Shown here: positions 1-6,937 of the stretch, piece after piece
How positions within the stretch are numbered: position 1 is the first letter of the stretch
Layout of the letters: each line of letters opens with the position of its first letter
Assembly (NCBI RefSeq): GCF_041595635.1
Contig: NZ_JBFHJW010000087.1
Location: 1-14,319 of the forward strand
Direction of reading: 5' to 3'
From: Labilibaculum sp041595635
Lineage (GTDB): Bacteria; Bacteroidota; Bacteroidia; Bacteroidales; Marinifilaceae
Length of the DNA stretch: 14,319 bases
The notes under the pieces: model-generated
Databases searched by the model: none
The model's input: only the letters and a program-made list of their open reading frames with translations
What the model was told of the DNA's origin: nothing
Made by a program: the position numbers and the translations under genes

Positions 1-93
1 GCGACCATAAAATGGACGATGCCGATCCAAAACTGGGGAGTGATACTCAATCAGTTTTTAGCTATATTTGAAGAAAGGGTCAGACTTAACTAA
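1..93 (+). CDS. IS256-family (mutator-type) transposase, C-terminal end only
   Basis: Frame 1 is open from the window edge to the TAA at 91-93 and encodes 30 residues. It contains KWTMPIQNW, followed by a hydrophobic stretch and FEERVRLN at the end. A KWTxPIxNW motif followed by a terminal FE(G/E)R is characteristic of the extreme C-terminus of IS256-type transposases, the DDE enzymes that cut and rejoin the element ends. The catalytic residues lie upstream, outside the window, so activity cannot be judged. The stop codon sits about 45 bp inside the presumed element end at 139, the usual layout for these elements. Family assignment rests on the C-terminal motif and the adjacent terminal repeat-like sequence. 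Confidence 0.75.
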   Translation, partial: ATIKWTMPIQNWGVILNQFLAIFEERVRLN

Positions 94-104
94 AGTCTAA
101 CCCT
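76..104 (+). terminator. Hairpin overlapping the transposase stop codon
   Basis: The arms at 76-87 and 93-104 are complementary in 11 of 12 positions, with a 5-base loop. There is no T-run on either side, so it is not a textbook intrinsic terminator. It may stop or stabilise the transposase transcript at the element edge, or block read-through into the element. Confidence 0.4.
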
Positions 105-137
105 GGAAATATCACTTACACACTTTGCGGGACAGTG

Positions 138-573
138 TCAACCAAACAAATCTGCCATTAGAACATCCCTTATTTCTTTCTTATCATACAGCAATCCGAT
201 AAGAGCCGCAGCACCATTCAAAGTTCCACAAATAGTACCAGATCCACATACTCCACCATGACCATATTTCATCATTTGTACAGGAAAAGAAGCAAAGGGT
301 TCCCCCAATTTATCGGCAAGTTGATATATTATGCTACAAAAAACTCCATACATACAACTTCCTTTAGGATAATTTTCATAAGCTATGTTTGCGGTTACAT
401 CTGAATCTAAAGGAGTATATGTCCATTTCGAGTCACTATCTTTGAATTCCATTTTTTTTTGGCTTGGCTGCTTGTTTTATTTCAGGTTTAAAAGCTGTTA
501 CAATATTTACTGCTCCAACTCCTCCCATAGCTAAAGCAGCTGCTGCTAATTTTATTACTTTTAGTCTTTCCAT
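138..573 (-). pseudogene. Truncated and frameshifted split-Soret/C_GCAxxG_C_C-type redox protein
   Basis: The body (ATG at 452, 104 codons) carries the pattern of the C_GCAxxG_C_C/split-Soret cytochrome family: YPKGSCMYGVF, then FPVQMMKYGHGGVCGSGT and ICGTLNGAAALIG. These proteins are thought to act in redox reactions through conserved cysteines, and some bind haem. Two lesions are visible. First, an in-frame ATG at 573 starts a typical exported N-terminus (MERLKVIKL, then an Ala/Gly-rich hydrophobic stretch and a Lys-rich linker), but a run of nine A at about 452-460 puts it one base out of frame with the body; eight A would fuse them cleanly. Second, the gene ends at a TGA formed by the insertion-sequence end, right after LFG, where family members normally continue with Trp and more C-terminal sequence including further cysteines. 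The gene is therefore probably dead, although the 5' lesion alone could be a slippage site or a sequencing error. Confidence 0.65.
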
Positions 574-1410
574 TTTTATTCGAAGTATTTAGGGTAATTG
601 GCTGAATGGCCAAATTACTTTCCAAATTTTTTAATTCTTATTATAACCTAAGAGCGCAAGTCATAAATTTAAGTCCACATGGAATAGCCAAACTATAAAA
701 GACAAAATTCTTCACCTTATGACCTTGCACAATTTTATTCTTTTTGAGAATGTTAAGGGTATTTAGACATGGTTAATATATCGACACCAAGCATCTTAGT
801 ATGCTTTTTCACCAACATATTTTTATTCTATATTGCAAGAATAATAAATAAACACCTCTGCCTTATCTGCATATTCTTTCTCAATCTCTCTAATCATATC
901 ATTTAATTAAACTATAAATGCTACGATATGCCACAAAAAAAAACTTTTCTATCCCCATGCAGAATTACATAGTCTTCACCTAACTATTATAAATCAAAAT
1001 GTATTAAGCAATTCAAAGCTATTTTCTTATTTGGCAAATACACCAAATTATCTTAATATTATTAGTTATTTACATCACTCAATTCCTTTTACATTGAATA
1101 TTTATTACCAACCTCTATAAATTTTGATTACAACAATCTATATTAACACATTAATTATATTGATATTAGAAACAAACACACAACAAAAAAATAGCATCTA
1201 ATAAGACATTAGATACATACTCTTTCAAAAATTCCTTAACCATATATAAACAACTCATTCTTTTTTGTCTATCATCTCTTAATGAATTTACTTGTTTACC
1301 TGATATAGATCTCAAAATAAATTACAAATACACTTAAACAGAATTGGTTTATAAAGCATTCTAATTTATTAAGAGATAAGAATACCTTGAAACCTCTATA
1401 CCTTTCAAAA
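574..1410. other. AT-rich stretch without an intact gene
   Basis: No coding region of convincing length is visible on either strand. The only recognisable content is the transporter-like remnant at 725-900. A perfect 7-bp inverted repeat with a 5-base loop lies at 1196-1214, followed on the minus strand by a T-run a few bases later, so it could be a weak minus-strand terminator. A minus-strand stretch of about 50 open codons (about 1169-1324) has no recognisable motif and is not called as a gene. Confidence 0.5.
725..900 (-). pseudogene. Decayed fragment resembling the C-terminus of the SLC12-like transporter
   Basis: On the minus strand this stretch reads, with a stop and frame changes, ...CNIE, stop, then LVKKHTK, LGVDILTM and (one base shifted) LNILKKNKI. 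The intact transporter at 3248-5425 ends with NIRKGELLSLVKKHRS, SVGTDMLTTDM and LSIVNESRI in the same order. The match is patchy, needs a gap of about eight codons and is judged by eye, so this is a tentative call. If right, the piece is the residue of a second transporter copy. Its distance and order relative to the remnant at 1850-1953 mirror the intact gene pair. No function is expected. Confidence 0.4.
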
Positions 1411-1447
1411 AAAGGAGCCACAAATTCAGATGAATTGTAGCTCCTTT
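1411..1447. terminator. Strong hairpin, probable terminator without an obvious gene
   Basis: The arms AAAGGAGC..ACAAATTCA and TGAATTGT..GCTCCTTT pair over about 16 bp, with one mismatch and one bulged base. An A-run on the left gives a T-run on the minus strand. The shape fits an intrinsic terminator for minus-strand transcription, but the nearest minus-strand content to the right is only the remnant at 1850-1953. It is probably a leftover terminator from a lost gene. Confidence 0.5.
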
Positions 1448-1517
1448 GTTATATAATTATACAATCACTTTCTTTTACAAGCTATATTTCAACTCCTTGT
1501 AATGTTATCCCTAATAG

Positions 1518-1736
1518 TACCACGATTTATCACGAAACGAAATTAAGATTTTTAGCCTTACCAAACTTGAATTAAGCACTCGTGAAATGGCAGGAATACT
1601 CATGATATCCCCTTCGAGTGTGAATACAGCACGCTACCGACTCCGAAAAAAATTAAACTTAGCTACCTCCGAAAAGCTAGAAGATGTGGTTAATTGCATC
1701 AATGAAGAAACAGAGCTAGAAAAACAACTCTCTTAA
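1518..1736 (+). pseudogene. Orphan LuxR/GerE-type helix-turn-helix remnant
   Basis: After a stop at 1515-1517 the frame is open for 72 codons to the TAA at 1734-1736. It reads YHDLSRNEIKIFSL, then LSTREMAGILMISPSSVNTA, then RYRLRKKLNL and an acidic tail. This matches the C-terminal DNA-binding helix-turn-helix of large Bacteroidota LuxR-like regulators, in which L(S/T)xxE, STKEIAxxLNIS and RYRLRKKLxL are near invariant. Such regulators usually carry several hundred N-terminal residues (sensor or TPR domains); here there is none and no suitable start codon upstream, the first ATG falling inside the recognition region. It is most likely a truncated remnant. A leaderless stand-alone HTH peptide is possible but unlikely. 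Confidence 0.65.
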
Positions 1737-1812
1737 TTCGTAACAATGCATTCACGAATAATAAGCTCTATTCAAAACCATTAAAATACTTACAAAAGTA
1801 AGCAATAAAGAG

Positions 1813-1835
1813 TTTCTTAATTGAAAATTAAGAAA
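1813..1835. repeat. Perfect 10-bp inverted repeat
   Basis: TTTCTTAATT and AATTAAGAAA are exact complements around a 3-base spacer. The stem is almost all A/T and is not followed by a T-run on either strand. It lies between the helix-turn-helix remnant and the secreted-protein remnant. Its function is unknown; it could be a cruciform scar or an operator. Confidence 0.5.
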
Positions 1836-1849
1836 TTCGTAATTACGTC

Positions 1850-1953
1850 TGCTTCATTTTTTTTAGCGAATGTATTCTTTGTTTTTACTACTACTCCTAC
1901 ATAAGTTCAATTTAGATCTCTAAATTTCAAAAACTCATTCTCAATCAACAAAG
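1850..1953 (-). pseudogene. Decayed C-terminal copy of the 267-residue secreted protein
   Basis: On the minus strand this reads ENEFLKFRDLN, stop, TYVGVVVKTKNTF, AKK. The intact protein at 5669-6472 ends with ALKLRDLNWTYVGVLVKTEKF and a Lys-rich tail. The conserved Trp codon (W249 in the intact gene) has become TGA at 1907-1909. At the DNA level, bases 1896-1931 match 5715-5750 in 32 of 36 positions without gaps. Only about the last 30 codons are recognisable. This is a clear paralogous remnant with no expected function. Confidence 0.75.
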
Positions 1954-2499
1954 AGAGATCGAGAGTATCTGTATGGTATGGACACTTTTCCTCTACTATT
2001 TTTACAAAATGATACTATAAATCTTTCCCCTAATTTATATATTCACAAAAAAGGGAAGTCTTATGACTTCCCCGTCGCAACTAAAGTGTGTAGTTTTTAA
2101 AAGTCCTAACCTCATTCAGGATCATGTGTAATGTTGCGGTTACTTAACAAAAACTTAATAAATATATTGCATTTATCTTAAAATAAAAACTCAAAAACAA
2201 TATTTTATAGTTTACTACACATGTTATTTTTATGCAATTACGAAAGCCTAACAAATTTAAACTTACACAGACACTAATAATTTTCAAAGAATACGTCTAT
2301 CAAGAACAGAATACAAAAAGAAAGCCTCCTAAACCCACATGAGTCTATACATAAACACATTGACAAATTTGACTTACAAACAAATAACAATATACTATTC
2401 CCTTTTAGCCTCCTTATCGGCCCATAAGGATTAAAAACAATGATTTAATTAGAAAGCAACCAATTAATTGCACTGAAAATTTTTTTTGTAAATATTTTT
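1954..2499. other. Non-coding stretch with hairpins and one short open frame
   Basis: No convincing gene was seen. Contents are the leftward terminator at 2053-2072, complementary hexamers at 2076-2081 and 2133-2138 just upstream of it on the minus strand, and a 7-bp hairpin at 2411-2430 (TCCTTAT/ATAAGGA). A 36-codon plus-strand frame runs from the ATG at 2232 to the TGA at 2340-2342. It encodes MQLRKPNKFKL, then QTLIIFKEYVYQEQ and a basic, Pro-rich end. It is not AT-random in composition and may be a gene fragment, but I do not recognise it. Confidence 0.35.
2053..2072 (-). terminator. Intrinsic terminator reading leftward
   Basis: GGGAAGTC and GACTTCCC form a perfect 8-bp stem with a 4-base loop. 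On the minus strand the stem is followed at once by six T. This is a textbook rho-independent terminator for transcription coming from the right, yet no minus-strand gene is visible there; see the possible short transcript noted in the findings. Confidence 0.65.
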
Positions 2500-3101
2500 A
2501 TGAAAATATGTAATACTGAATATAAGATAAAAACAAATATTTTTTTCAGATTAATAACTAAAAAATATTTGTTTAAACATTACATACAACTGCAAAAGAG
2601 CAATAAAAAAATCACATTACGTCAAAGAATTCTATTAGTTTTATTAACAGGCATTGTCTATGTATGCATCCTCCTATTTTTACATTACGCATTCGATTAT
2701 AATTCTATGCAAAGTATCGCCTTTCTGACTTTATTTTTCATGTTATTATTTGGAATTAGCTTTCCATTCGTGTTGGAAAAAATGGGCCAAAAAATGAATT
2801 CCAAAATCAAAATTTCAGAAATGGATGAAAATCAAAACCTGATATATGAGTAAGGTGCCAACTTGTTTCTCGGGTCGTAGATGGCTGCTGGAGGCAAATT
2901 ATTTTTGACCAATAAACGATTGATTTTTAATACTCACAAATACAATTTTCAAACGGGTGAAACCTCTATTAATTTGGGTGACATTACCGCAATCAACAAA
3001 AGAAAAACAAGCCATATTATAGACAATGAATTGCGAATTATTACCAAAACAAGTCTAAATACAATTTAGTTCTGAGCAATCGGGATGTATGGTATGATTA
3101 A
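2500..3101 (+). pseudogene. Disrupted two-TM membrane protein with a C-terminal GRAM/bPH domain
   Basis: The first part (ATG at 2500) encodes a basic N-terminus, two hydrophobic segments (about residues 44-64 and 71-94) and a soluble linker ending NQNLIYE. A TAA follows at 2851-2853. The same frame continues as GANLFLGS, a TAG at 2878-2880, then MAAGGKLFLTNKRLIFNTHK and GETSINLGDITAI. GGKLFLTNKRLIF followed by an (I/L)xLxDI strand is the signature of bacterial GRAM/bPH (pleckstrin-like) domains. The frame then stops at 3067-3069, but the frame entered at 3051 continues KSKYNLVLSNRDVWYD to a TAA at 3099-3101, which is how these domains normally finish, so one base has been lost near 3046-3050. 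Two nonsense codons plus one frameshift make this a pseudogene rather than two small genes. The N-terminal 117 residues could still be made. The ancestral function is unknown; GRAM/PH folds usually bind membranes or proteins. Confidence 0.65.
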
Positions 3102-3247
3102 TAAAACAAAATTGTTTCTATAAAACCAAAAAATTCACTAGCAACATACAACCCTCCTAACAAGTACAATATCAGAAAGTATATATGTTTAATTTATAAA
3201 GTGAGGCATTTAGTCTGATCCCATTTTCAAATTTTGTTGAAAACGAA

Positions 3248-5425
3248 CTAAACCAATACATTTTCCAGACTCGAATCTACACAGAAAACAGAAGATATTC
3301 TGGATTCATTTACAATGCTAAGCATATCCGTAGTTAACATATCGGTGCCAACACTAAATATATTTACATCAGCACTTCGATGTTTTTTTACCAAACTTAA
3401 AAGCTCTCCTTTTCTAATATTTATATTGGTGTTTTTCGGAAAACGAATCATGCTTTGAAAATTTTCCATATCTGTAGCTGAAAATTCTAAATTTGATTTA
3501 GTATCCACGATATGAACATCAATTATCCCCTTCCAATTCTTGCAAATTAGTAAAGACAAAAGTGTAGACAAATCATTGTTTCCAATGGAAAAACTTTCCT
3601 TCCAGTTATCCGGAATATTTGTTAGCCATAGGTTGATATTTTTTTCAATGGCAAGACTTGCTGTGGAAAAAGGAATGTAAATAATCATTCCAAAATTATT
3701 CTTCTTCACATCACTTATTAACTGGTCGTAGTACTTAAAATCTATATTTCCGGTATCAACACTAACAAAAATAATATTAGGCTTAAAAAATGCAGCATTT
3801 AAAGATTGCATGCTGATATTAATTGTGGTATTGAGTTCTTTGTTATCGACAAAAGCATAGGAAACGGAAATTCCATTCTCCTTAAATTTCTGAGATGCAT
3901 TCGATAAAAACAGTTCTATATTTTTCTGTTCATCGGGATTTTCATTAAACAAGGATAAAATTTTAACGGACCCTTTGGGATAGATAATTGAATGAATAAG
4001 CTTATAGGAACTTCTGATTTCCTTCGGCATATTCATTGGAATCAAAAGATCTGGTCGCCAAGATCTCACCTCTTTTTGAGGACTAAGATTGCTCGACTTT
4101 TTTGTAGCCCACTCTGCTAGTGCCGTAAAAAGACCACTTCTCGAATCTCCTACATCAGATTGCAATTTTAAGTTAACCAAGTAGAAGTAAAATATAAAAA
4201 TAAATATTAGTGATAAGAGAGCAACAATCACATTCACTACAAACATAATTGCAATGGATCCAAATGCTCCCAAAGCAGGAATTAGTAGAGGAACTTTTAA
4301 TGTTGGTCTATAACTTGGCAAACTCAACGACTGCTCAACCAACACAACAATATTTACCATTGCATATGTAATCATAAAAAACATGGTAAGAATTGGGGCT
4401 ATTGTATTTAAATCGCGCGATGAAATACCCAAAAACACAATTACAGCAGTAATAAGCATTGAATTGATTGGTTCTCCTTTTTTCGATATTTTCGCAAGAT
4501 GTTTACTTTGAGGCAAGATGCCCTTTTCAGCAAGAGCCAGCATTATTCGGGGAGCTCCAATAAAGGATCCAAGTGCTGATGAAAGGGTTGCTCCCAGCAA
4601 TCCAGCAAGAACTATGGGTCCATAAAGGGCTTTATCGATGAATAAGGTATAGTTGGATGCCAACTCATCGGGAGGCGCTAACATAGAGGCGACAAAAATT
4701 AAGCTAATGTAAATCAAAGTTGTTAATATTACGGCAGAAATAGTTCCTTTAGGAATGCTTTTACGAGGACTGGTTAGGTCTCCAGACATGTTTGCACCCG
4801 CCATTACTCCTGTTACAGCAGGAAAGAATACCGCAAAAACCCCCCAGAATGATGTACCACTAAAATTGTTTTCTATGGAGCCTGGATACTTACCAAACAG
4901 TTCAAAATTATAATTTAAATCATTCACAAATAAAGCCCCGTAAATCGAGATTAACGACAAAACAATAATACCAAGAATAATGTACTGAATTTTAAAAGCA
5001 AAACTTGTACTTATAAAAGCAATGGTCATAACAATTACAAAAACAACAATATCGAGCATTAAGGGATTTAAGCCGGGTAATATAGATACCAATCCTTCCC
5101 TAAATCCAAAAACATACATAGCCACCGCCAATGCCTGAGCGATATAAAATGGAATTCCAATAGCTCCTCCTATTTCCAAACCCAAAGATTTTGAGATAAT
5201 ACTAAAAGCACCACCCGCTCCTATTCGAACATTGGTGGTAATGGAAGATAAACTTAAGGCCGTTGTAAATGTTATGGCAACAGAAAGTAACACAATTGCC
5301 AATGCACCAACAATACCAGCATTCCCAACTACCCAGGATTGCCTGATATACATAATAACTCCAAGAATAGTTAAAGTAGTTGGAGTAAATACTCCAGCAA
5401 AGGTTCCGAAAGTCTTCTTTGTCAT
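3248..5425 (-). CDS. SLC12-like (cation-chloride cotransporter family) APC-superfamily permease
   Basis: A 725-residue inner-membrane transporter. The first 420 or so residues form about 12 membrane segments. Near the N-terminus, GVFTPTTLTILGVIMYIRQSW followed by VVGNAG matches TM1 of the SLC12 family (compare LNIxGVxLFxRLSWIVGxAG), and GANMSGDL followed by PRKSIPKGT matches the conserved loop after TM6. The soluble C-terminus of about 290 residues begins near residue 450 with SWRPDLL, the counterpart of NWRPQ at the start of the SLC12 cytosolic domain. The length and two-part structure fit bacterial Na-K-Cl cotransporter-like proteins, although the transported ion or amino acid cannot be told from sequence. 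The ATG at 5425 begins MTKKTFGTFAGVF and is a natural start. The gene lies 243 bp downstream of the secreted-protein gene on the same strand; cotranscription is possible but not shown. Confidence 0.85.
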   Translation of the reverse strand: MTKKTFGTFAGVFTPTTLTILGVIMYIRQSWVVGNAGIVGALAIVLLSVAITFTTALSLSSITTNVRIGAGGAFSIISKSLGLEIGGAIGIPFYIAQALAVAMYVFGFREGLVSILPGLNPLMLDIVVFVIVMTIAFISTSFAFKIQYIILGIIVLSLISIYGALFVNDLNYNFELFGKYPGSIENNFSGTSFWGVFAVFFPAVTGVMAGANMSGDLTSPRKSIPKGTISAVILTTLIYISLIFVASMLAPPDELASNYTLFIDKALYGPIVLAGLLGATLSSALGSFIGAPRIMLALAEKGILPQSKHLAKISKKGEPINSMLITAVIVFLGISSRDLNTIAPILTMFFMITYAMVNIVVLVEQSLSLPSYRPTLKVPLLIPALGAFGSIAIMFVVNVIVALLSLIFIFIFYFYLVNLKLQSDVGDSRSGLFTALAEWATKKSSNLSPQKEVRSWRPDLLIPMNMPKEIRSSYKLIHSIIYPKGSVKILSLFNENPDEQKNIELFLSNASQKFKENGISVSYAFVDNKELNTTINISMQSLNAAFFKPNIIFVSVDTGNIDFKYYDQLISDVKKNNFGMIIYIPFSTASLAIEKNINLWLTNIPDNWKESFSIGNNDLSTLLSLLICKNWKGIIDVHIVDTKSNLEFSATDMENFQSMIRFPKNTNINIRKGELLSLVKKHRSADVNIFSVGTDMLTTDMLSIVNESRISSVFCVDSSLENVLV

Positions 5426-5668
5426 GTCTCTTACTTTAAACCGTATGCTAAAATTTCAACTGAATTTAAGGTGATAAAATATGCTGTAGGAGAAAACATA
5501 AACCTCACACGGAAATAATAAGTCAAAAGGCCAACTTCTCTGTTCTCCAGAAACAATGTTTAACGAATAGGCCTACACTTTATATTCTATAAGTACAAAC
5601 TAAACTATTTCACTACAAACACTTTAACTCCCTATTGAATAACGTAAATTGGCCTACCCTAAACTCTA

Positions 5669-6472
5669 CTACTTCTTCACCGTTGGGTGGAATTTCTCTG
5701 TCTTCACTAAAACACCTACATAGGTCCAATTTAAATCTCTAAGTTTCAAAGCAGCATCCTCTTTCAATTGTGCTTTAGAATCTAAAATCGCTAATTCCTC
5801 AAAATCATAGGCTTCAAAATAGTGCTTAAAATCGTCATACATATCAAAAGTAAGGTGTGTTGTTTTTACTTTACTTCCCGAAGGCATTAAAACACGAGCC
5901 AAAGCCCAATGGCCCAAAATACCTTTATCAACTAATTTTTGAAATTTAGGTAAGAAAACATTCTTTTCCGCAGTCTCATACTCCTTAGATTTTCCTGGAA
6001 GAACATCCATAAAATTCATTTTCATAACAGAACCCAACTCCATTTCAAAGTCATCGTCAGTAACAGCAATTATACTTACAAACATTCTCTTACTCAACTC
6101 TCTTGATTCATCTCCTTTCTGAATAATATTTTCTAAATCTACATCCGAGATCAAAGGATAAGCTCTTTTTGCAGCCTCCCAAATATCACCAGCCTCCATA
6201 GCACTAACAGCATCATTGTAAATCGTGACAGTAACATATTGATATGCCTGTTCGGCACCTCCTGGTTTTAGGGACCATAAATCCCATCCTTTAATTTCTC
6301 CATTTTTAACCCGTTCAGCATGAATTTTCTCCCAAAAAGTTTCTGTTTCCCAATAATTTGCATCCTGATTATCTTTCACTTTCATAAATTCAAAAACCAG
6401 AAATTTTTCCTGCTGTGCCATGCTAACACTGCAAAATATAGCCATAACAATAAAAAGTATCAGTTTTTTCAT
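5669..6472 (-). CDS. Secreted/periplasmic protein of unknown function with two related halves
   Basis: 267 residues. The N-terminus MKKLILFIVMAIFCSVSMAQ is a standard Sec signal peptide with likely cleavage after SMA (residue 19). The mature part shows an internal resemblance: residues about 24-90 (VFEFMKVK, then YWETETFWEKIHAERV, then GEIKGWDLW) and about 148-215 (MKMNFMDV, then YETAEKNVFLPKFQKLV, then GILGHWALARV). Each half starts with a beta strand, goes through a Trp/Phe-rich helix and ends in a strand, which suggests two fused dimeric alpha-beta-barrel (ferredoxin-like) units. That fold is an inference. No catalytic motif or lipobox was found. It lies next to the SLC12-like transporter, and a decayed copy of its C-terminus lies at 1850-1953 near a transporter-like remnant, so the two genes may form a unit. 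I do not recognise a named family. Confidence 0.75.
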   Translation of the reverse strand: MKKLILFIVMAIFCSVSMAQQEKFLVFEFMKVKDNQDANYWETETFWEKIHAERVKNGEIKGWDLWSLKPGGAEQAYQYVTVTIYNDAVSAMEAGDIWEAAKRAYPLISDVDLENIIQKGDESRELSKRMFVSIIAVTDDDFEMELGSVMKMNFMDVLPGKSKEYETAEKNVFLPKFQKLVDKGILGHWALARVLMPSGSKVKTTHLTFDMYDDFKHYFEAYDFEELAILDSKAQLKEDAALKLRDLNWTYVGVLVKTEKFHPTVKK

Positions 6473-6937
6473 AACAACTAGTTTTGGTTAATAAGACATA
6501 AGTTACAGTTTTTATTGCTAAACGCAATGAGAGAATGATCTAAATAAAATAGATATAAGATCGTCGATTAGTATTTTTAAATCACCATATTGATAAACAA
6601 ACACTTTCTCAATTCTTACCTTAAGAATCAAAATACTAAAGCATTCCAACCAATAAGTTCAATGTACTGATTAAAAATTGGTAAATGAGAACACTTAAAA
6701 ACAAGAACCATACTTGATATTGACTTGCCAAAATTCTAATTACAAAATCACAAATAGACTAAGAGTATGAATTTGTTACGTAAAAAACATTTACATTAGT
6801 AATGTAATTTCAATACTGAACTTTGATTTTCAGACTGAAACAACTCATCAGTTTTTTATAAGATTACAAATTAAAATAGCGAACAACTCATCTATATAAT
6901 TTTTTTAAACTGCCCTTTACCTAATAACTGGATTAAT
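6473..6937. promoter_or_regulatory. Divergent intergenic region between the secreted-protein gene and mscS
   Basis: These 465 bp separate two divergent genes and must contain promoters for both, but I could not find a clean TAnnTTTG box on either strand. The one distinct element is the palindrome at 6791-6807. No open frame or RNA gene is evident. Confidence 0.4.
6791..6807. repeat. Perfect 17-bp palindrome, possible operator
   Basis: TTACATTA and TAATGTAA are exact complements around one central G. The site lies 131 bp upstream of the mscS start and is the only clean dyad in this divergent region. Length and symmetry fit a binding site for a dimeric regulator, but no regulator is known here and chance is possible in such AT-rich DNA. 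Confidence 0.35.

Larger units (their letters stand above)
1..139 (+). mobile_element. Right end of an IS256-family insertion sequence
   Basis: This stretch combines a transposase C-terminus (to 93), a hairpin overlapping its stop codon and a terminal sequence that reads, inward on the minus strand from 139, GACACTGTCCCGC then AAAGTGTGTAAGT. This resembles the terminal inverted repeats of IS256-type elements. The right boundary is set at 139 because the redox gene on the minus strand is in frame and conserved up to base 140 and loses homology there. A one-base ambiguity remains. The left end and the target duplication are outside the window. Confidence 0.65.

Noticed and set aside
138..140. 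TGA as a selenocysteine codon in the redox gene, since some members of this family are selenoproteins
   Set aside because: The sequence after the TGA is the insertion-sequence end and shows no family homology. The TGA arises from the junction.
1169..1324. About 50 open codons on the minus strand (…MSCLYMVKEFLKEYV…)
   Set aside because: No motif, no promoter and it lies in a zone of decayed DNA. Chance cannot be excluded.
2881..3069. Independent 62-residue GRAM-domain gene
   Set aside because: It is the same frame as the upstream membrane protein, separated only by two nonsense codons, and its own end is frameshifted. It is part of one broken gene.
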